This document shows, piece by piece, positions 30,851-40,224 of a stretch of DNA of 64,000 nucleotides. A model generated the notes under the pieces. That model did no database searches and was not told the origin of the DNA. It saw only the letters and a program-made list of their open reading frames with translations. Source of the stretch: Roseiarcus sp963842835. Lineage in GTDB: Bacteria > Pseudomonadota > Alphaproteobacteria > Rhizobiales > Beijerinckiaceae. Both the position numbers and the translations under genes were made by a program. The stretch is from NCBI GenBank assembly GCA_963842835.1, contig CAWJIB010000009.1:1116001-1180000 (forward strand), written 5' to 3'. How positions within the stretch are numbered: position 1 is the first letter of the stretch; every line of letters begins with the position of its first letter.

Positions 30851-32700
30851 GGGCCGATCGCCGGAAGGGAAACGACGAAGCGCGCTCCCGCGCCGTGGCG
30901 CACGACGGCCGCATCGCGCTCGCCGGCGGTTCCAGCGGTCGTCTCGGGCGAGGCGGGCCGATTGCACGCCCATATCCGCCCGCCGTGCGCCTGGACGATC
31001 TGACGTGAAATGGACAGGCCTAGCCCGGAGTTTTGTCCGAAGCCCTGTTCCGGGCGATCGGTGTAGAAGCGCTCGAAGATGCGTTCGAGCGCGTGTGGCG
31101 GGATTCCAGGGCCGTCGTCGTCGACCGTAACGACGACTTGATCGCCCAAGCGCTCGCCTTCCGGCGTCGTCATGCCGCGCGCTCGGCTCAGCGCGATTCG
31201 CACCTCGCCGCCCGGCCGCGAGAACGAGCAGGCGTTGTCGAGCAGATTGGTGATCACCTGGGCGAGCCTCGAATCGTAGCCGAGCACGACGTAGGCCGGC
31301 GTCTTCGCCTTGGCGTCGGCCTCCTCGACCGTCAGGCGCAGCGAGGCTCCGTTGCTGCGCGGCGAATCGGCCGCCATCGCGACCACCGCGCGAAGCAGCG
31401 ACGCCATGTCGACCGGCCCGGCGTCGCCGCGCGCGAGTTCCGCGTCCAGGCGCGAAGCGTCCGAGATGTCGCTGATCAGTCGGTCGAGCCGCCGCACGTC
31501 GTGCTGCATGATGCCGAGCAGGCGGTCGCGCGAGGGCCCAGGTTTCACGCGCGGCAAGGTTTCGACGGCGCTGCGCAGCGAGGTGAGCGGATTCTTGAGT
31601 TCGTGCGCGACGTCCGCTGCGAAGCTCTCGATTGCGTCGATCCGGTTGTAGAGCGCCTGGGTCATGTCGCGCAGGGCGCCCGAGAGATGCCCGATTTCGT
31701 CCGACCGATCGGTGAAGTCGGGAATCTGTTGCCGCGATTTGATGCCGCGCCGCACGCGCTCGGCCGCCTCGGCGAGCTTGCGCACGGGTTCGGCGATCGT
31801 GTTGGCCAGGGACAGCGACAGCACCAGCATCACCGCCGCCAGAACCAGAAAGAATCGCAGCAACGCCCATCGCTCCGAAGCGATGACGGAGTCGATGTCG
31901 CCGCCCTGGGTCGAGAGCAGCAGCGCGCCGCGGATCCTCGCCGTTCGCTGGATCGGCACGCAGACCGAGACGATCGTTTCGCCCCCCGCGTTGATGCGAA
32001 CGGCCGATTCCGTCTTTCCCTTCAGCGCGTCCACGATTTCGGGCAGCGCCTTGCCGTCGGTTATCCAATCGTCGTTGACGCGCAGCTTCTTGGTCGGCGC
32101 GAAAGAGCGGCGGGCTTCGGCCCAGAGCCGGCGCCACCACGGCAGGTCTTCGCCGGCGCTCTCGCCCGGTTCGGCGCGAAGCGTCGCGCCGCGGGCCGAA
32201 AGGGTTTGCGAATCGAGCAGGAGCAAGCCATCCCGATCGTAGATCCGCGCGCGCGTGCGCGTCGGCGTCACCAGGCGATGGAGGACCGGGCCGACGCGTT
32301 CCGGGTTGATCGAGAACTCGATCGAATCCTCGTCGTTCGGCGCGGGCGTCGCATTTTCGCCGGGCGCGAGTTGCAGCAGCTTCTCCGGATCGACGGTGAT
32401 GGTGTCGGTTTCGACGGCGGCGGAGGCGGCGATGGCGGCGGCGATGATGCCGGCTTGGGTCTTCAGGCTTTGCGTTCGCGCATCGATAATGTCGGCGCGG
32501 AATTGATTGAGCAGCAGGAAGCCGATCACCAGGACCAGCAGGCCGCCGAGATTGAGCACGACGATGCGGCGCGTCAAAGACGACGAGAAGCGCGACACGA
32601 TCGCGCGCCAGACGGCGCGCACGCGCACGCGCGCGCGCGACTTGCGCCAGCGCGCGCCCGCGGAAGCGAAAATCGGATCGCTGTGCGTCTCGGTGCTCAT
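30847..32700 (-). CDS. chvG: Sensor histidine kinase ChvG
   Basis: A 617-residue membrane kinase. A first membrane segment (VLNLGGLLVLVIGFLLLNQF) and a second (RFFLVLAAVMLVLSLSLANT) bracket a periplasmic domain of about 230 residues. HAMP, dimerisation (ADVAHELKNPLTSLRSA, phosphorylated His) and ATPase parts (N box NLLDNACSF, VDDDGPGIP, GLGLSISRQIVQAHGG) follow. ChvG/ExoS homologues sense acidity or envelope state. It is followed by hprK and preceded by chvI at 55 bases. Confidence 0.93.
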   Translation of the reverse strand: MSTETHSDPIFASAGARWRKSRARVRVRAVWRAIVSRFSSSLTRRIVVLNLGGLLVLVIGFLLLNQFRADIIDARTQSLKTQAGIIAAAIAASAAVETDTITVDPEKLLQLAPGENATPAPNDEDSIEFSINPERVGPVLHRLVTPTRTRARIYDRDGLLLLDSQTLSARGATLRAEPGESAGEDLPWWRRLWAEARRSFAPTKKLRVNDDWITDGKALPEIVDALKGKTESAVRINAGGETIVSVCVPIQRTARIRGALLLSTQGGDIDSVIASERWALLRFFLVLAAVMLVLSLSLANTIAEPVRKLAEAAERVRRGIKSRQQIPDFTDRSDEIGHLSGALRDMTQALYNRIDAIESFAADVAHELKNPLTSLRSAVETLPRVKPGPSRDRLLGIMQHDVRRLDRLISDISDASRLDAELARGDAGPVDMASLLRAVVAMAADSPRSNGASLRLTVEEADAKAKTPAYVVLGYDSRLAQVITNLLDNACSFSRPGGEVRIALSRARGMTTPEGERLGDQVVVTVDDDGPGIPPHALERIFERFYTDRPEQGFGQNSGLGLSISRQIVQAHGGRIWACNRPASPETTAGTAGERDAAVVRHGAGARFVVSLPAIGP

Positions 32701-32755
32701 CGTTACGCGCGGCGGCGAAGGCGCCGCGCCCCGGTATTCACGCGCGGCCCGCGCG

Positions 32756-33454
32756 TCAGGCTTCCCTGAAGCGATAGCCGACGCCGTAAAGGGTCTCGAT
32801 CATTTCGAAATCCGGTTCGACGACCTTGAACTTCTTGCGCAACCGCTTGATGTGGCTGTCGATCGTGCGATCGTCGACGTAAACCTGATCGTCGTAAGCC
32901 GCGTCCATCAGCGCGTTGCGGCTCTTGACGACCCCAGGGCGCGTCGCGAGCGCCTGAAGGATCAGGAACTCCGTCACGGTCAGCGTGACGGGAACGTTGT
33001 CCCACGTGCAGGTATGGCGCTCGGGGTCCATTTTCAGCCGCCCGCGTTCGAGGATCTTGGCCTCGCTCTCCTTTTGCGACGCCGCGTCCTTGGGATTGGC
33101 GCGACGCAGGATCGCCTTCACGCGCTCGACCAGCAGGCGCTGGGAGAACGGCTTGCGAATGAAATCGTCGGCGCCCATCTTGAGCCCGAACAACTCGTCG
33201 ATTTCCTCGTCCTTCGAGGTGAGAAAAATCACCGGCAGATCGGACTTTTGCCGGAGCCTGCGCAGCAGCTCCATGCCGTCCATGCGCGGCATCTTGATGT
33301 CGAAGATGGCCAGATCCGGCGGGTTGGCCTTCAGGCCGTCCAGCGCGCTGGCGCCGTCCGTGTACGTCTGAACGCGATAGCCTTCCGCTTCCAACGAAAG
33401 GGAAACGGAAGTTAGGATGTTGCGGTCGTCGTCGACCAGGGCGATCGTCGGCAT
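32756..33454 (-). CDS. chvI: Response regulator ChvI
   Basis: A 232-residue OmpR-type regulator. The receiver domain has the phosphorylated aspartate in LAIFDIKMPRMDGMELL and the conserved lysine in IRKPFSQRLL. The winged-helix output domain carries TVTEFLILQALATRPGVV and DSHIKRLRKKFK. It pairs with ChvG directly downstream. The pckA gene often found next to chvI in Rhizobiales is not present. The 334 bases upstream (33455-33788) hold no gene I can support. Confidence 0.95.
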   Translation of the reverse strand: MPTIALVDDDRNILTSVSLSLEAEGYRVQTYTDGASALDGLKANPPDLAIFDIKMPRMDGMELLRRLRQKSDLPVIFLTSKDEEIDELFGLKMGADDFIRKPFSQRLLVERVKAILRRANPKDAASQKESEAKILERGRLKMDPERHTCTWDNVPVTLTVTEFLILQALATRPGVVKSRNALMDAAYDDQVYVDDRTIDSHIKRLRKKFKVVEPDFEMIETLYGVGYRFREA

Positions 33455-33788
33455 GAAGCTCCTGTTTCAATTCCACTGCGCCGCGCGGGTCAGCCGCGGC
33501 CGTGCATCATACACCCCACGAGGGCACAATAGAGCCGTTCGCGGCCGAAGTGTGGCTTCATTGAGCCATCGGCCGGGCGCGCTCGCGCCGCTCGCGGCCA
33601 AATATCTACAATAATATGTCAAGATAAGCCGCTTTGGCGAATGTTCAACCGCTTCGCCGCGCAGGCGCCGCCGGGGCGACCGGCTGGGGCTCGGCTTGAC
33701 CTGGCGGCTGCGCCGCGCTTTTTTCCTCGCCCCTGTCGGCGCGGCGCCGCGCGCCGACGCCCGCGCGTCTCCAAAAGGATCGAACCCC

Positions 33789-34520
33789 ATGGCCGCCTCC
33801 GAGCCGGAAGAAACGCTTCCTAGCGCGGCGGCGCAGGCCAAGCGGCTCCTGAGGATTTCGCGGACCGGCGCCTTGGCGACGCTTGGTCGCGAGGCGGGCG
33901 CGCCGTTGACGACCTGGGTCGGCTGCGCCAGCGATTTCGACGGTTCGCCGCTGTTCCTGTTTTCCGAACTCGCCCAGCACACCAAGAATCTCGCCCTCGA
34001 CCCGCGCGGCTCGCTGCTGCTGACGAGCCCGCCCGATCGCGGCGATCCGCTCAATCACCCCCGCATCAGCGTCGGCGGCCCCATCCGGCCCCATCCCGAC
34101 CCCTACGCGCGCAAGCGCTATCTCCAGCGCAATCCCAAAGCCAAGCTCTACGCGCCGTTCGCCGATTTCGCGATCTACCGGATGCGTATCGAGGCCGTTC
34201 ACTTCAACGGCGGGTTCGGCCGCGCCGACCCGCTGACGCCGGCCGACATCCTCGCGCCCGAGGCGGACGCGTCTGCGCTGATCGAGGCCGAGGACCGCCT
34301 GCTCGACGAGGTCAACGGGCCCGACGGCGCGCTCGCCGCGCGCCTGGCCCCGCGCGACGATCCCGGCCGGCGGGTCTGGCGCGCGATCGGCCTCGACGCC
34401 CAGGGCCTCGACCTGGCCGCCGGGGGCTTGGCGGCGCGGATCGATTTCAGCGCGCCCGCCTTCGATCCCTGGGGCTGGCGGCGGCGGCTCGAGGACGTCT
34501 TGGCGGAGGGCGAGGCCTGA
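33789..34520 (+). CDS. HugZ-like pyridoxamine 5'-phosphate oxidase-fold protein
   Basis: A 243-residue cytosolic protein. The N-terminal split-barrel contains LLRISRTGALATLGREAGAP, LSELAQHTKNLA-like SELAQHTKN, and ARKRYLQRNPKAKLYAPFAD. The C-terminal part has the HFNGGFGRA motif and a DUF2470-like region. Family members bind FMN or haem and may degrade haem; the function here is inferred. The start at ATG 33789 follows coding bias. It converges on the SLOG gene with 21 bases between stops. Confidence 0.75.
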   Translation: MAASEPEETLPSAAAQAKRLLRISRTGALATLGREAGAPLTTWVGCASDFDGSPLFLFSELAQHTKNLALDPRGSLLLTSPPDRGDPLNHPRISVGGPIRPHPDPYARKRYLQRNPKAKLYAPFADFAIYRMRIEAVHFNGGFGRADPLTPADILAPEADASALIEAEDRLLDEVNGPDGALAARLAPRDDPGRRVWRAIGLDAQGLDLAAGGLAARIDFSAPAFDPWGWRRRLEDVLAEGEA

Positions 34521-34541
34521 GGGCCGGCAGGGTTTCGAGCC

Positions 34542-36419
34542 CTAGGACGCCGACAGGCGGCGGCTTTCCACGGCGACGCGCCACGCATCGAGGTCCGACA
34601 ACATCGCGCGGGCGGCTTGGCCCGCGAGCGCGCGCAGGGCGGGAAGGTCCAGCTCGCCGACGAGGCGGGTCTTCAGCGCTTCCAGTTGCGTCGCGGTGCG
34701 TCGCGAACGACGCGCCAAATCCTCGAAATCGCCGAAGAGACGAACGCCATAGGATGCGGTCGCCGCCGCCGGCAGAAAGATCGACGCCGCCAGACCCCAG
34801 GATTCAAATTCCGACATGCTCGCCCAGTGCATGAATTTGGCGACGAGATAGAGCCCGTTATTGCCCAGCGACGCCACAAGGAACGACAGGCCGACGCTTT
34901 CGAAAACGCGGTCGCGCCGCTCGAGCCGCTCGGCGTTGCCCGAGTGGTAGGACAATTGCTCCTCGACGAGCGCCAAAAGGATGTCGCGCGCTTCGTGCAG
35001 GAGATCGGCGAGATCGCCGGAAAACAACGGCTGTTCCCGGACGATCGCGCGCGCGTACCATCCCGGCCAGGCGGCCTGGCCCGGTTTCAGGCTGGCCGGC
35101 CACGCGCCGAGCAGCCACGGCATGGCGACGATTCGCAGCCGCTCGACCACCTCGCGCGCTTCGAACCATCGATAGTGCCAGCGTCGGCGCGTCGCAAAAA
35201 AGACGAGGTTTCCCACCAGCGCCACGGTCAAGAATTCAAAGGCCGCCGCCAGTTCATGCATGTCGTGAAAGCGGGCCGCGCCGGCGACGAGCAAGGCGGC
35301 GACCGCGCTCGCCGCTGAGCTGAACAGGAAGAGGCGCCGATAGCGACCAGCGCTTCGTCCCGCGACCTCCTCCGCCGCCAGCAGCGCTTCGGAATAGCGT
35401 CTCGCGGCGCCGAGGTTGGACGGCCAAGCCGTCACCGCCGCGCTGACGCGGGGCCATTGCGAGCGCGAGCGCTCGATGTCTTTGCCGTCGAAGACGAAGC
35501 TTGCCCGCGAGGCGCTCCTCGCCTTGGCGCGCCCGTCGCCCAGTCGGCAGGACATATATTCGGCCAAGCCCAGCCGTTCGTTCAGCGAAGCGGGCGGCGA
35601 TATCAGCCGGCGGATGACGGCGGCGAGGCAGGATTCGACCGTGCGCGGAGCGATGTCCTCGGCGTGGCGCGCGAAAGTTTCGCCCGAGAAATCGTCCGGC
35701 CAGAGCATGCGCGTCGCGCCGCTCGCGGGGTCGACGACGACGACCGGCACGCCTCCGCGCGCCGCTTCGTCGACGATCTGGCCTGTGCCGCCGCGGCCGT
35801 CCGCAGGCTTCCCGTCCCAGACTGCAACGAGGATGTCGGATTGCGCGAGCATCGTGAGGCCGGCCAATTCATAGGATCGCGGCAGGCGGTCCGCGATCGC
35901 CTTCTCGGGCTTGCCCGCCAGCGGGAGAACGAGGCAAGCCCGCGCCGACGCCATCAGAGCGTCGAATTCGCCGCGCGAGGCGTCGTCGGCGAAAGTCCTG
36001 AGGTAGATCGACGCCGGGCAGGGCAGCACGACGTCGAGCGCGAAGCCCGCGGCGAGGGCGGCCCTGGCGGCGATGCGATCCGCTCCTTCGGCCAGCGAGG
36101 AAATGAGCGTGAACGCCGGCGGCGCGGGGTCGAACGATTGGCTCACTCCCTCTTTGACCGAGGCGAAGGTGGCGACCGTCGTGCGAAAGAAATCGCCGAT
36201 TGCTTGCTCGACGGCCTCGATGTCGAAGGCGCGCGCGTTCGCCTCGGCCCGGCCCGCGAGGGGTGGATCGCGATGCAAGCGATGCCCGGTGACGCCGATC
36301 GTCAAGGCTAGACGCGGCTTAGGAGGGTGGTCGATCACGGCGGTCTGGCTCCAGCGCCCGCGGAGACGGCCATTCGTCTGCGGATCGCGGATGATTTCAA
36401 GCGATTTTTCGCTCGACAT
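34542..36419 (-). CDS. SLOG-domain protein fused to SLATT-like membrane region
   Basis: A 625-residue protein from the ATG at 36419; an ATG at 36470 would add 17 residues. Residues ~30-250 form a SLOG (Rossmann-like) domain: TIGVTGHRLH, ISSLAEGADRIAARAAL, VVLPCPASIYLRTF and LVAVWDGKPADGRGGTGQIV. SLOG domains bind nucleotides or their derivatives. The C-terminal half carries two pairs of membrane helices (FLFSSAASAVAALLVAGAA, FLTVALVGNLVFFATRR, VGLSFLVASLGNNGLYLV) separated by helical loops, and it ends AMLSDLDAWRVAVESR, resembling SLATT proteins. It is divergent from a SLATT-like gene and a patatin gene 68 bases away. I infer a nucleotide-sensing membrane protein of a conflict system. Confidence 0.75.
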   Translation of the reverse strand: MSSEKSLEIIRDPQTNGRLRGRWSQTAVIDHPPKPRLALTIGVTGHRLHRDPPLAGRAEANARAFDIEAVEQAIGDFFRTTVATFASVKEGVSQSFDPAPPAFTLISSLAEGADRIAARAALAAGFALDVVLPCPASIYLRTFADDASRGEFDALMASARACLVLPLAGKPEKAIADRLPRSYELAGLTMLAQSDILVAVWDGKPADGRGGTGQIVDEAARGGVPVVVVDPASGATRMLWPDDFSGETFARHAEDIAPRTVESCLAAVIRRLISPPASLNERLGLAEYMSCRLGDGRAKARSASRASFVFDGKDIERSRSQWPRVSAAVTAWPSNLGAARRYSEALLAAEEVAGRSAGRYRRLFLFSSAASAVAALLVAGAARFHDMHELAAAFEFLTVALVGNLVFFATRRRWHYRWFEAREVVERLRIVAMPWLLGAWPASLKPGQAAWPGWYARAIVREQPLFSGDLADLLHEARDILLALVEEQLSYHSGNAERLERRDRVFESVGLSFLVASLGNNGLYLVAKFMHWASMSEFESWGLAASIFLPAAATASYGVRLFGDFEDLARRSRRTATQLEALKTRLVGELDLPALRALAGQAARAMLSDLDAWRVAVESRRLSAS

Positions 36420-36487
36420 TGCCGTTGGTTTGAATTTCAAGTTCTTATCGGGTTCCGATCCGGCTTTCATCACCCATCGGCCTTGAA

Positions 36488-38038
36488 ATGTCGCAGCCAA
36501 CCGCTCCGCCGCCCGGTGAGGACGACCAGAGACTTCACCCCGTATTGAACATCCTGTGGGCCGTCGGCGCCGCCGCGGAGCCGGCGGCGGCGTTGGGCGC
36601 GTTCGGCGCGCTCGCCGGGGCGGCGCGGCTCGCGGCGGCGCGTTGGCCGGAGTTTTATCGCGCCCCCGCGCTCGCGCGCCTCTTTTACGCGCGGGACGAT
36701 CCGCCGGCGCCGGCGATTCTGGCGGCGGCCGAGCGCGCGGGATTGGTCGGCGAGCCGTGCGAGCGGACCGACGGCGCCGCGGACGCAAAATGCCAGGTCG
36801 CGATCCTCGCCTCTCGCGATTTCGGGGCGATCCCGGAGCGGCTGCCCGCGTTGATCGCGGCGCCCGGCGGCGGTCCGATGCGGTTCGCCGCGCGCGAGGC
36901 GGCTGGGACTCGTCTCGACGGCGTCGCGCCGCGCCGCGGCGACGTCGCCGCGACGCCCGAAATTCTCGCCGACGCGCTGCTGGCGCCGCCGCGCGGGCTC
37001 GTCGAGCGACGCAAGCTGCGCGGCTATGAGGGCGAGGACGTTCGCGCGCGGCCGCTGCGCCTCGAATACGAAGTCCTTCTGCGGCTGATCGGCGAGCGAT
37101 CGCCGGACGCCACAGTCGAAGACGACGCCTGGGACCGGGCGGCCGAGCTCAACGCGACGGCGGGCCTCGACCGCGGCGCGACGCTCGGCAGGCTGCGCGC
37201 CGAATACGAGCGGGCGGACGCCCTGGCGCTCGCCTATGGCCGGCGTTGGCGCAGCACGTTGGCGGCGCGCTCGTTCCTGCTCTTCGGCGCCAACCTGCTT
37301 TCGGGCCTGATCGGGACGCTGTTCCCCAAGCTCTCGCTCGTGACGCTTCCCGTTCAGTTCGCCGTCTCGGCGCTCCTCTTCCTCGATCAACGCGTCTCCG
37401 GCCGCCGACGGTGGCGCGGCAAATGGATCGACTATCGGCGCGCGGCGGAGGCGACGCGCATCGCGCGCTTTTGCGTGCTGGCGGGCGCGCCGTTGCTCGG
37501 ATCGACGCCCCCGTCATGGATCGATTGGCGACTGGAGCGGATTCTGCGGCGCGGCGAGCCCGCCGCGCCGCTGTCCGAGGCCGACGCCGGGCCGTTCCTC
37601 GCCTATCTCCGCGAAGTCGAAATCGAGCGGCAGATCGCCTATCACAGAGGGGCTTTTCGACGCTTTCGCCGTTTGAACGCGCATTTGCGGCGCGCCGCGG
37701 TCGTAGCGCTCCTGGCGACGATCGCGGTCGGCGCCGTCTTGGCGATCGTCGCGATCGTTGGCGTTTCGACAATGAAGATCCCCGTGCTCGGCGCGATCGG
37801 CTTGGCGCTGAGCGCCGGCCCGGGTCTTTACGCGGCGTTGAACGGCCTGCGCAGCCAGCTCGACGTCGAGCGGCAGGCCTCGCGCGCCGCGCGCATCGGT
37901 CTCGCGCTGCGCGGATTGCGGCGCGCGCTCGACGGCGCCCCGCCGAGCGCGACGGTGGCGCGGGCCGCGGCGACGCGCGCCGCCGAGATCATGAACGAAG
38001 ACGTTTCGTCCTGGGATCGCGTCATGGAGATCGTATGA
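36488..38038 (+). CDS. SLATT-like two-domain membrane protein
   Basis: A 516-residue protein. An N-terminal ~200 residues are alanine/arginine-rich with a possible degenerate nucleotide-binding fold. Two hydrophobic pairs then follow: SFLLFGANLLSGLIG with LVTLPVQFAVSALLFL, and VVALLATIAVGAVLAIVAIV with VLGAIGLALSAGPGLYAAL. After the first pair comes GKWIDYRRAAEATRIARF, a charged helix usual after SLATT helices. The end, AAEIMNEDVSSWDRVMEI, is also SLATT-like. SLATT proteins are predicted pore-forming effectors of nucleotide-dependent conflict systems. It is followed after 24 bases by the patatin gene. No strong ribosome binding site is visible at 36488. Confidence 0.7.
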   Translation: MSQPTAPPPGEDDQRLHPVLNILWAVGAAAEPAAALGAFGALAGAARLAAARWPEFYRAPALARLFYARDDPPAPAILAAAERAGLVGEPCERTDGAADAKCQVAILASRDFGAIPERLPALIAAPGGGPMRFAAREAAGTRLDGVAPRRGDVAATPEILADALLAPPRGLVERRKLRGYEGEDVRARPLRLEYEVLLRLIGERSPDATVEDDAWDRAAELNATAGLDRGATLGRLRAEYERADALALAYGRRWRSTLAARSFLLFGANLLSGLIGTLFPKLSLVTLPVQFAVSALLFLDQRVSGRRRWRGKWIDYRRAAEATRIARFCVLAGAPLLGSTPPSWIDWRLERILRRGEPAAPLSEADAGPFLAYLREVEIERQIAYHRGAFRRFRRLNAHLRRAAVVALLATIAVGAVLAIVAIVGVSTMKIPVLGAIGLALSAGPGLYAALNGLRSQLDVERQASRAARIGLALRGLRRALDGAPPSATVARAAATRAAEIMNEDVSSWDRVMEIV

Positions 38039-38062
38039 TCCCGCGATAACGAGGAGGGTTCG

Positions 38063-39229
38063 ATGAGCGACGCGACGACTACGATCGCCTCCGCCCGCGA
38101 TCGTCATCTCTTCGCTCCCGGCGCGAAGCGAATTCTGGCGCTCGACGGCGGCGGGGTGCGCGGCATCGTCGCGCTGGCGTTTCTCAAGAAGATCGAACAG
38201 ACGCTGGAGGCCGAGGCCGGCAAGTTCGTGCGGCTGTGCGATTATTTCGATCTCATCGGCGGCACGTCGACCGGCGCGATCATCGCCGTCGGCTTGGCGC
38301 TCGGCCACAACGTCGATCAGATCCACGATTTTTACCTCCGCCTCGCGCCGCGGGTGTTCCGCCCGCCGTGGCTGCGCGTTCCCGGCTGGAAAGCGCTATT
38401 CGACGCCCGCGCCTTGGCGAGCGAACTGCAAGGCGTCATCGGCGATCGCCGGCTCGACACCGAGGACCTGCAGACCGGCATCGGCGTCATGCTCAAGCGC
38501 ATCGACACCGGCAGCGCCTGGATTCTGACCAACAATCCGCGCTCGGCGTTCTGGGAGACCCCCGCCGACCATTCCTTCATCGGCAACCGCAATTATCGTC
38601 TGGCGCAGATCGTTCGCGCGAGCACGGCGGCGCCGCATTATTTCGATCCGCAGGAGATCGAGATCGTCGCCGGCGAGCCGCCCGGCCTGTTCGTCGACGG
38701 CGGTTTGACGCCGCACAACAATCCATCGCTGGCGCTGTTCCTCACGGCGTTCGTGCCGCGCTACGGCTTGGCGTGGGAAGCCCACCCGGAAAAGCTGACC
38801 ATCGTCTCGATCGGCGCGGGAACCTTCCGCGACCGCTTCGACTCGCGCTCGCTGAGCAAGGGGCCCTCGGCCAAACTCGCCTTGCGCGCCATGATCCAGC
38901 AGATCGGCGACAATCAGCAGCTCATCCTGATGCTGATGTCGCTGCTCGGGGAAAGCCCGACGGCCTGGCCGATCAATTCCGAGGTCGGCGATCTCGGCGC
39001 CGTGCCGGCGCCGCGCGGTCCTTTGTTCCGCTTTCTGCGTTACGACATGAAGCTCGAAGCCGAGTGGTTCAGCGCCGCGCTCGGCGAAACGCTGACCGAG
39101 AAGCAGATCGCTCAGATGCGGCGCCTCGACGACGCGGGATCCATGCCCTTGCTGGACGCTCTGGCCCGCCGGGCCGCCGAAATTCAAATTCGCCGCGAGG
39201 ATTGGGCGCCGCCGGCCGCCGCGCCATAG
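38063..39229 (+). CDS. Patatin-like phospholipase in the SLOG/SLATT locus
   Basis: A 388-residue patatin with all motifs intact. The oxyanion loop is LALDGGGVRGI (residues 26-36), the elbow is GGTSTGA (Ser69) and the dyad aspartate is in VDGGLTPHNNPSL (Asp212). It has a good AGGAGGG site and follows the SLATT-like gene by 24 bases, so the two are co-transcribed. It is a different branch from the CapV-like protein at 8849: its loop is GVRG rather than GFFG and its C-terminus differs. By analogy it would cleave membrane lipids when triggered, but no nucleotide cyclase is next to it. Confidence 0.83.
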   Translation: MSDATTTIASARDRHLFAPGAKRILALDGGGVRGIVALAFLKKIEQTLEAEAGKFVRLCDYFDLIGGTSTGAIIAVGLALGHNVDQIHDFYLRLAPRVFRPPWLRVPGWKALFDARALASELQGVIGDRRLDTEDLQTGIGVMLKRIDTGSAWILTNNPRSAFWETPADHSFIGNRNYRLAQIVRASTAAPHYFDPQEIEIVAGEPPGLFVDGGLTPHNNPSLALFLTAFVPRYGLAWEAHPEKLTIVSIGAGTFRDRFDSRSLSKGPSAKLALRAMIQQIGDNQQLILMLMSLLGESPTAWPINSEVGDLGAVPAPRGPLFRFLRYDMKLEAEWFSAALGETLTEKQIAQMRRLDDAGSMPLLDALARRAAEIQIRREDWAPPAAAP

Positions 39230-39340
39230 CGCCGTCTCCCGCGGGCCGTATGCGCCTCTCGCCTTCGCCGCTGCGATGCAATATGTTTTCTCGCGCCGCG
39301 CCAAGCGCCACGCGGTCTTTTCCCCGATCGGAGTTCGTCC

Positions 39341-40126
39341 ATGTCCCTCGCCAAACGCCATGCCCTCGTCACCGGCTCCACCAGCGGCATCGGTCTCGCG
39401 ATCGCGCGCGCGCTCGCTGGGCAAGGCGCCGACGTCGTCATCAACGGCATGGGCGATGCGGGGCAAATTGAAGCCGAACGCGCAGGGATCGAGAAGGAGT
39501 TCGGCGTCAAGGCGTTCTATAACGGCGCGGACATGGCGAAGCATGGGGAAATCGCGGCGATGATCGCCGACGCGCAGACGAAAATGGGTTCGCTCGACAT
39601 TCTCGTCAACAATGCCGGCATCCAGTTCGTTTCCCCGATCGAGAATTTCCCGATCGAGAAATGGGACGCGATCATCGCGATCAACCTTTCCGCCGCCTTC
39701 CACGCGATCCGCGCGGCGACGCCGGGCATGAAGGCGCAGAAATGGGGGCGCATCGTTTCGACCGCCTCGGCCCATTCGCTCGTCGCCTCGCCGTTCAAAT
39801 CCGCCTATGTCGCGGCCAAGCATGGACTGACGGGCCTCACCAAGACCGTCGCGCTGGAGCTTGCGGCCTTCGGCGTCACCGCCAATTGCGTTTCGCCCGG
39901 CTATGTCTGGACGCCGCTGGTCGAAAACCAGATTCCCGACACGATGAAAACGCGCGGCATGACGCGCGAACAGGTAATCAACGACGTGATGCTGGCGGGA
40001 CAGCCGACCAAGCAATTCGTCACCTCCGATCAGGTCGCGGCGCTGGTCGTTTATCTCTGCTCGCACGCCGCTTCGCAGATCACCGGCGCCAATTTGTCGA
40101 TCGACGGCGGCTGGACGGCGCAATGA
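39341..40126 (+). CDS. 3-hydroxybutyrate dehydrogenase
   Basis: A 261-residue short-chain dehydrogenase. It has the NAD-binding TGSTSGIGLAIARAL, the structural LVNNAGIQFVSPIE, catalytic STASAHSLVASPFKSAYVAA with Ser/Tyr/Lys, and ending GANLSIDGGWTAQ. The sequences around the active site and VSPGYVWTPLVENQIPD are typical of D-3-hydroxybutyrate dehydrogenases, which connect polyhydroxybutyrate to acetoacetate. It stands alone, 111 bases after the patatin gene. Confidence 0.88.
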   Translation: MSLAKRHALVTGSTSGIGLAIARALAGQGADVVINGMGDAGQIEAERAGIEKEFGVKAFYNGADMAKHGEIAAMIADAQTKMGSLDILVNNAGIQFVSPIENFPIEKWDAIIAINLSAAFHAIRAATPGMKAQKWGRIVSTASAHSLVASPFKSAYVAAKHGLTGLTKTVALELAAFGVTANCVSPGYVWTPLVENQIPDTMKTRGMTREQVINDVMLAGQPTKQFVTSDQVAALVVYLCSHAASQITGANLSIDGGWTAQ

Positions 40127-40224
40127 GCGTCGCGGGCGAAAAGCCCGCCTCGCCTCGCAAAACATCAATTCCATCGGCCTGAGAAGCGCGCTCGACATCG
40201 ACCGCGCGCTCGCCAGGATGAAGG

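Noticed and set aside
30851..32140. Long upstream extension of the hprK frame
   Set aside because: It overlaps chvG in another frame and has no homology; HprK proper begins at the ATG at 30850, coupled to the chvG stop.
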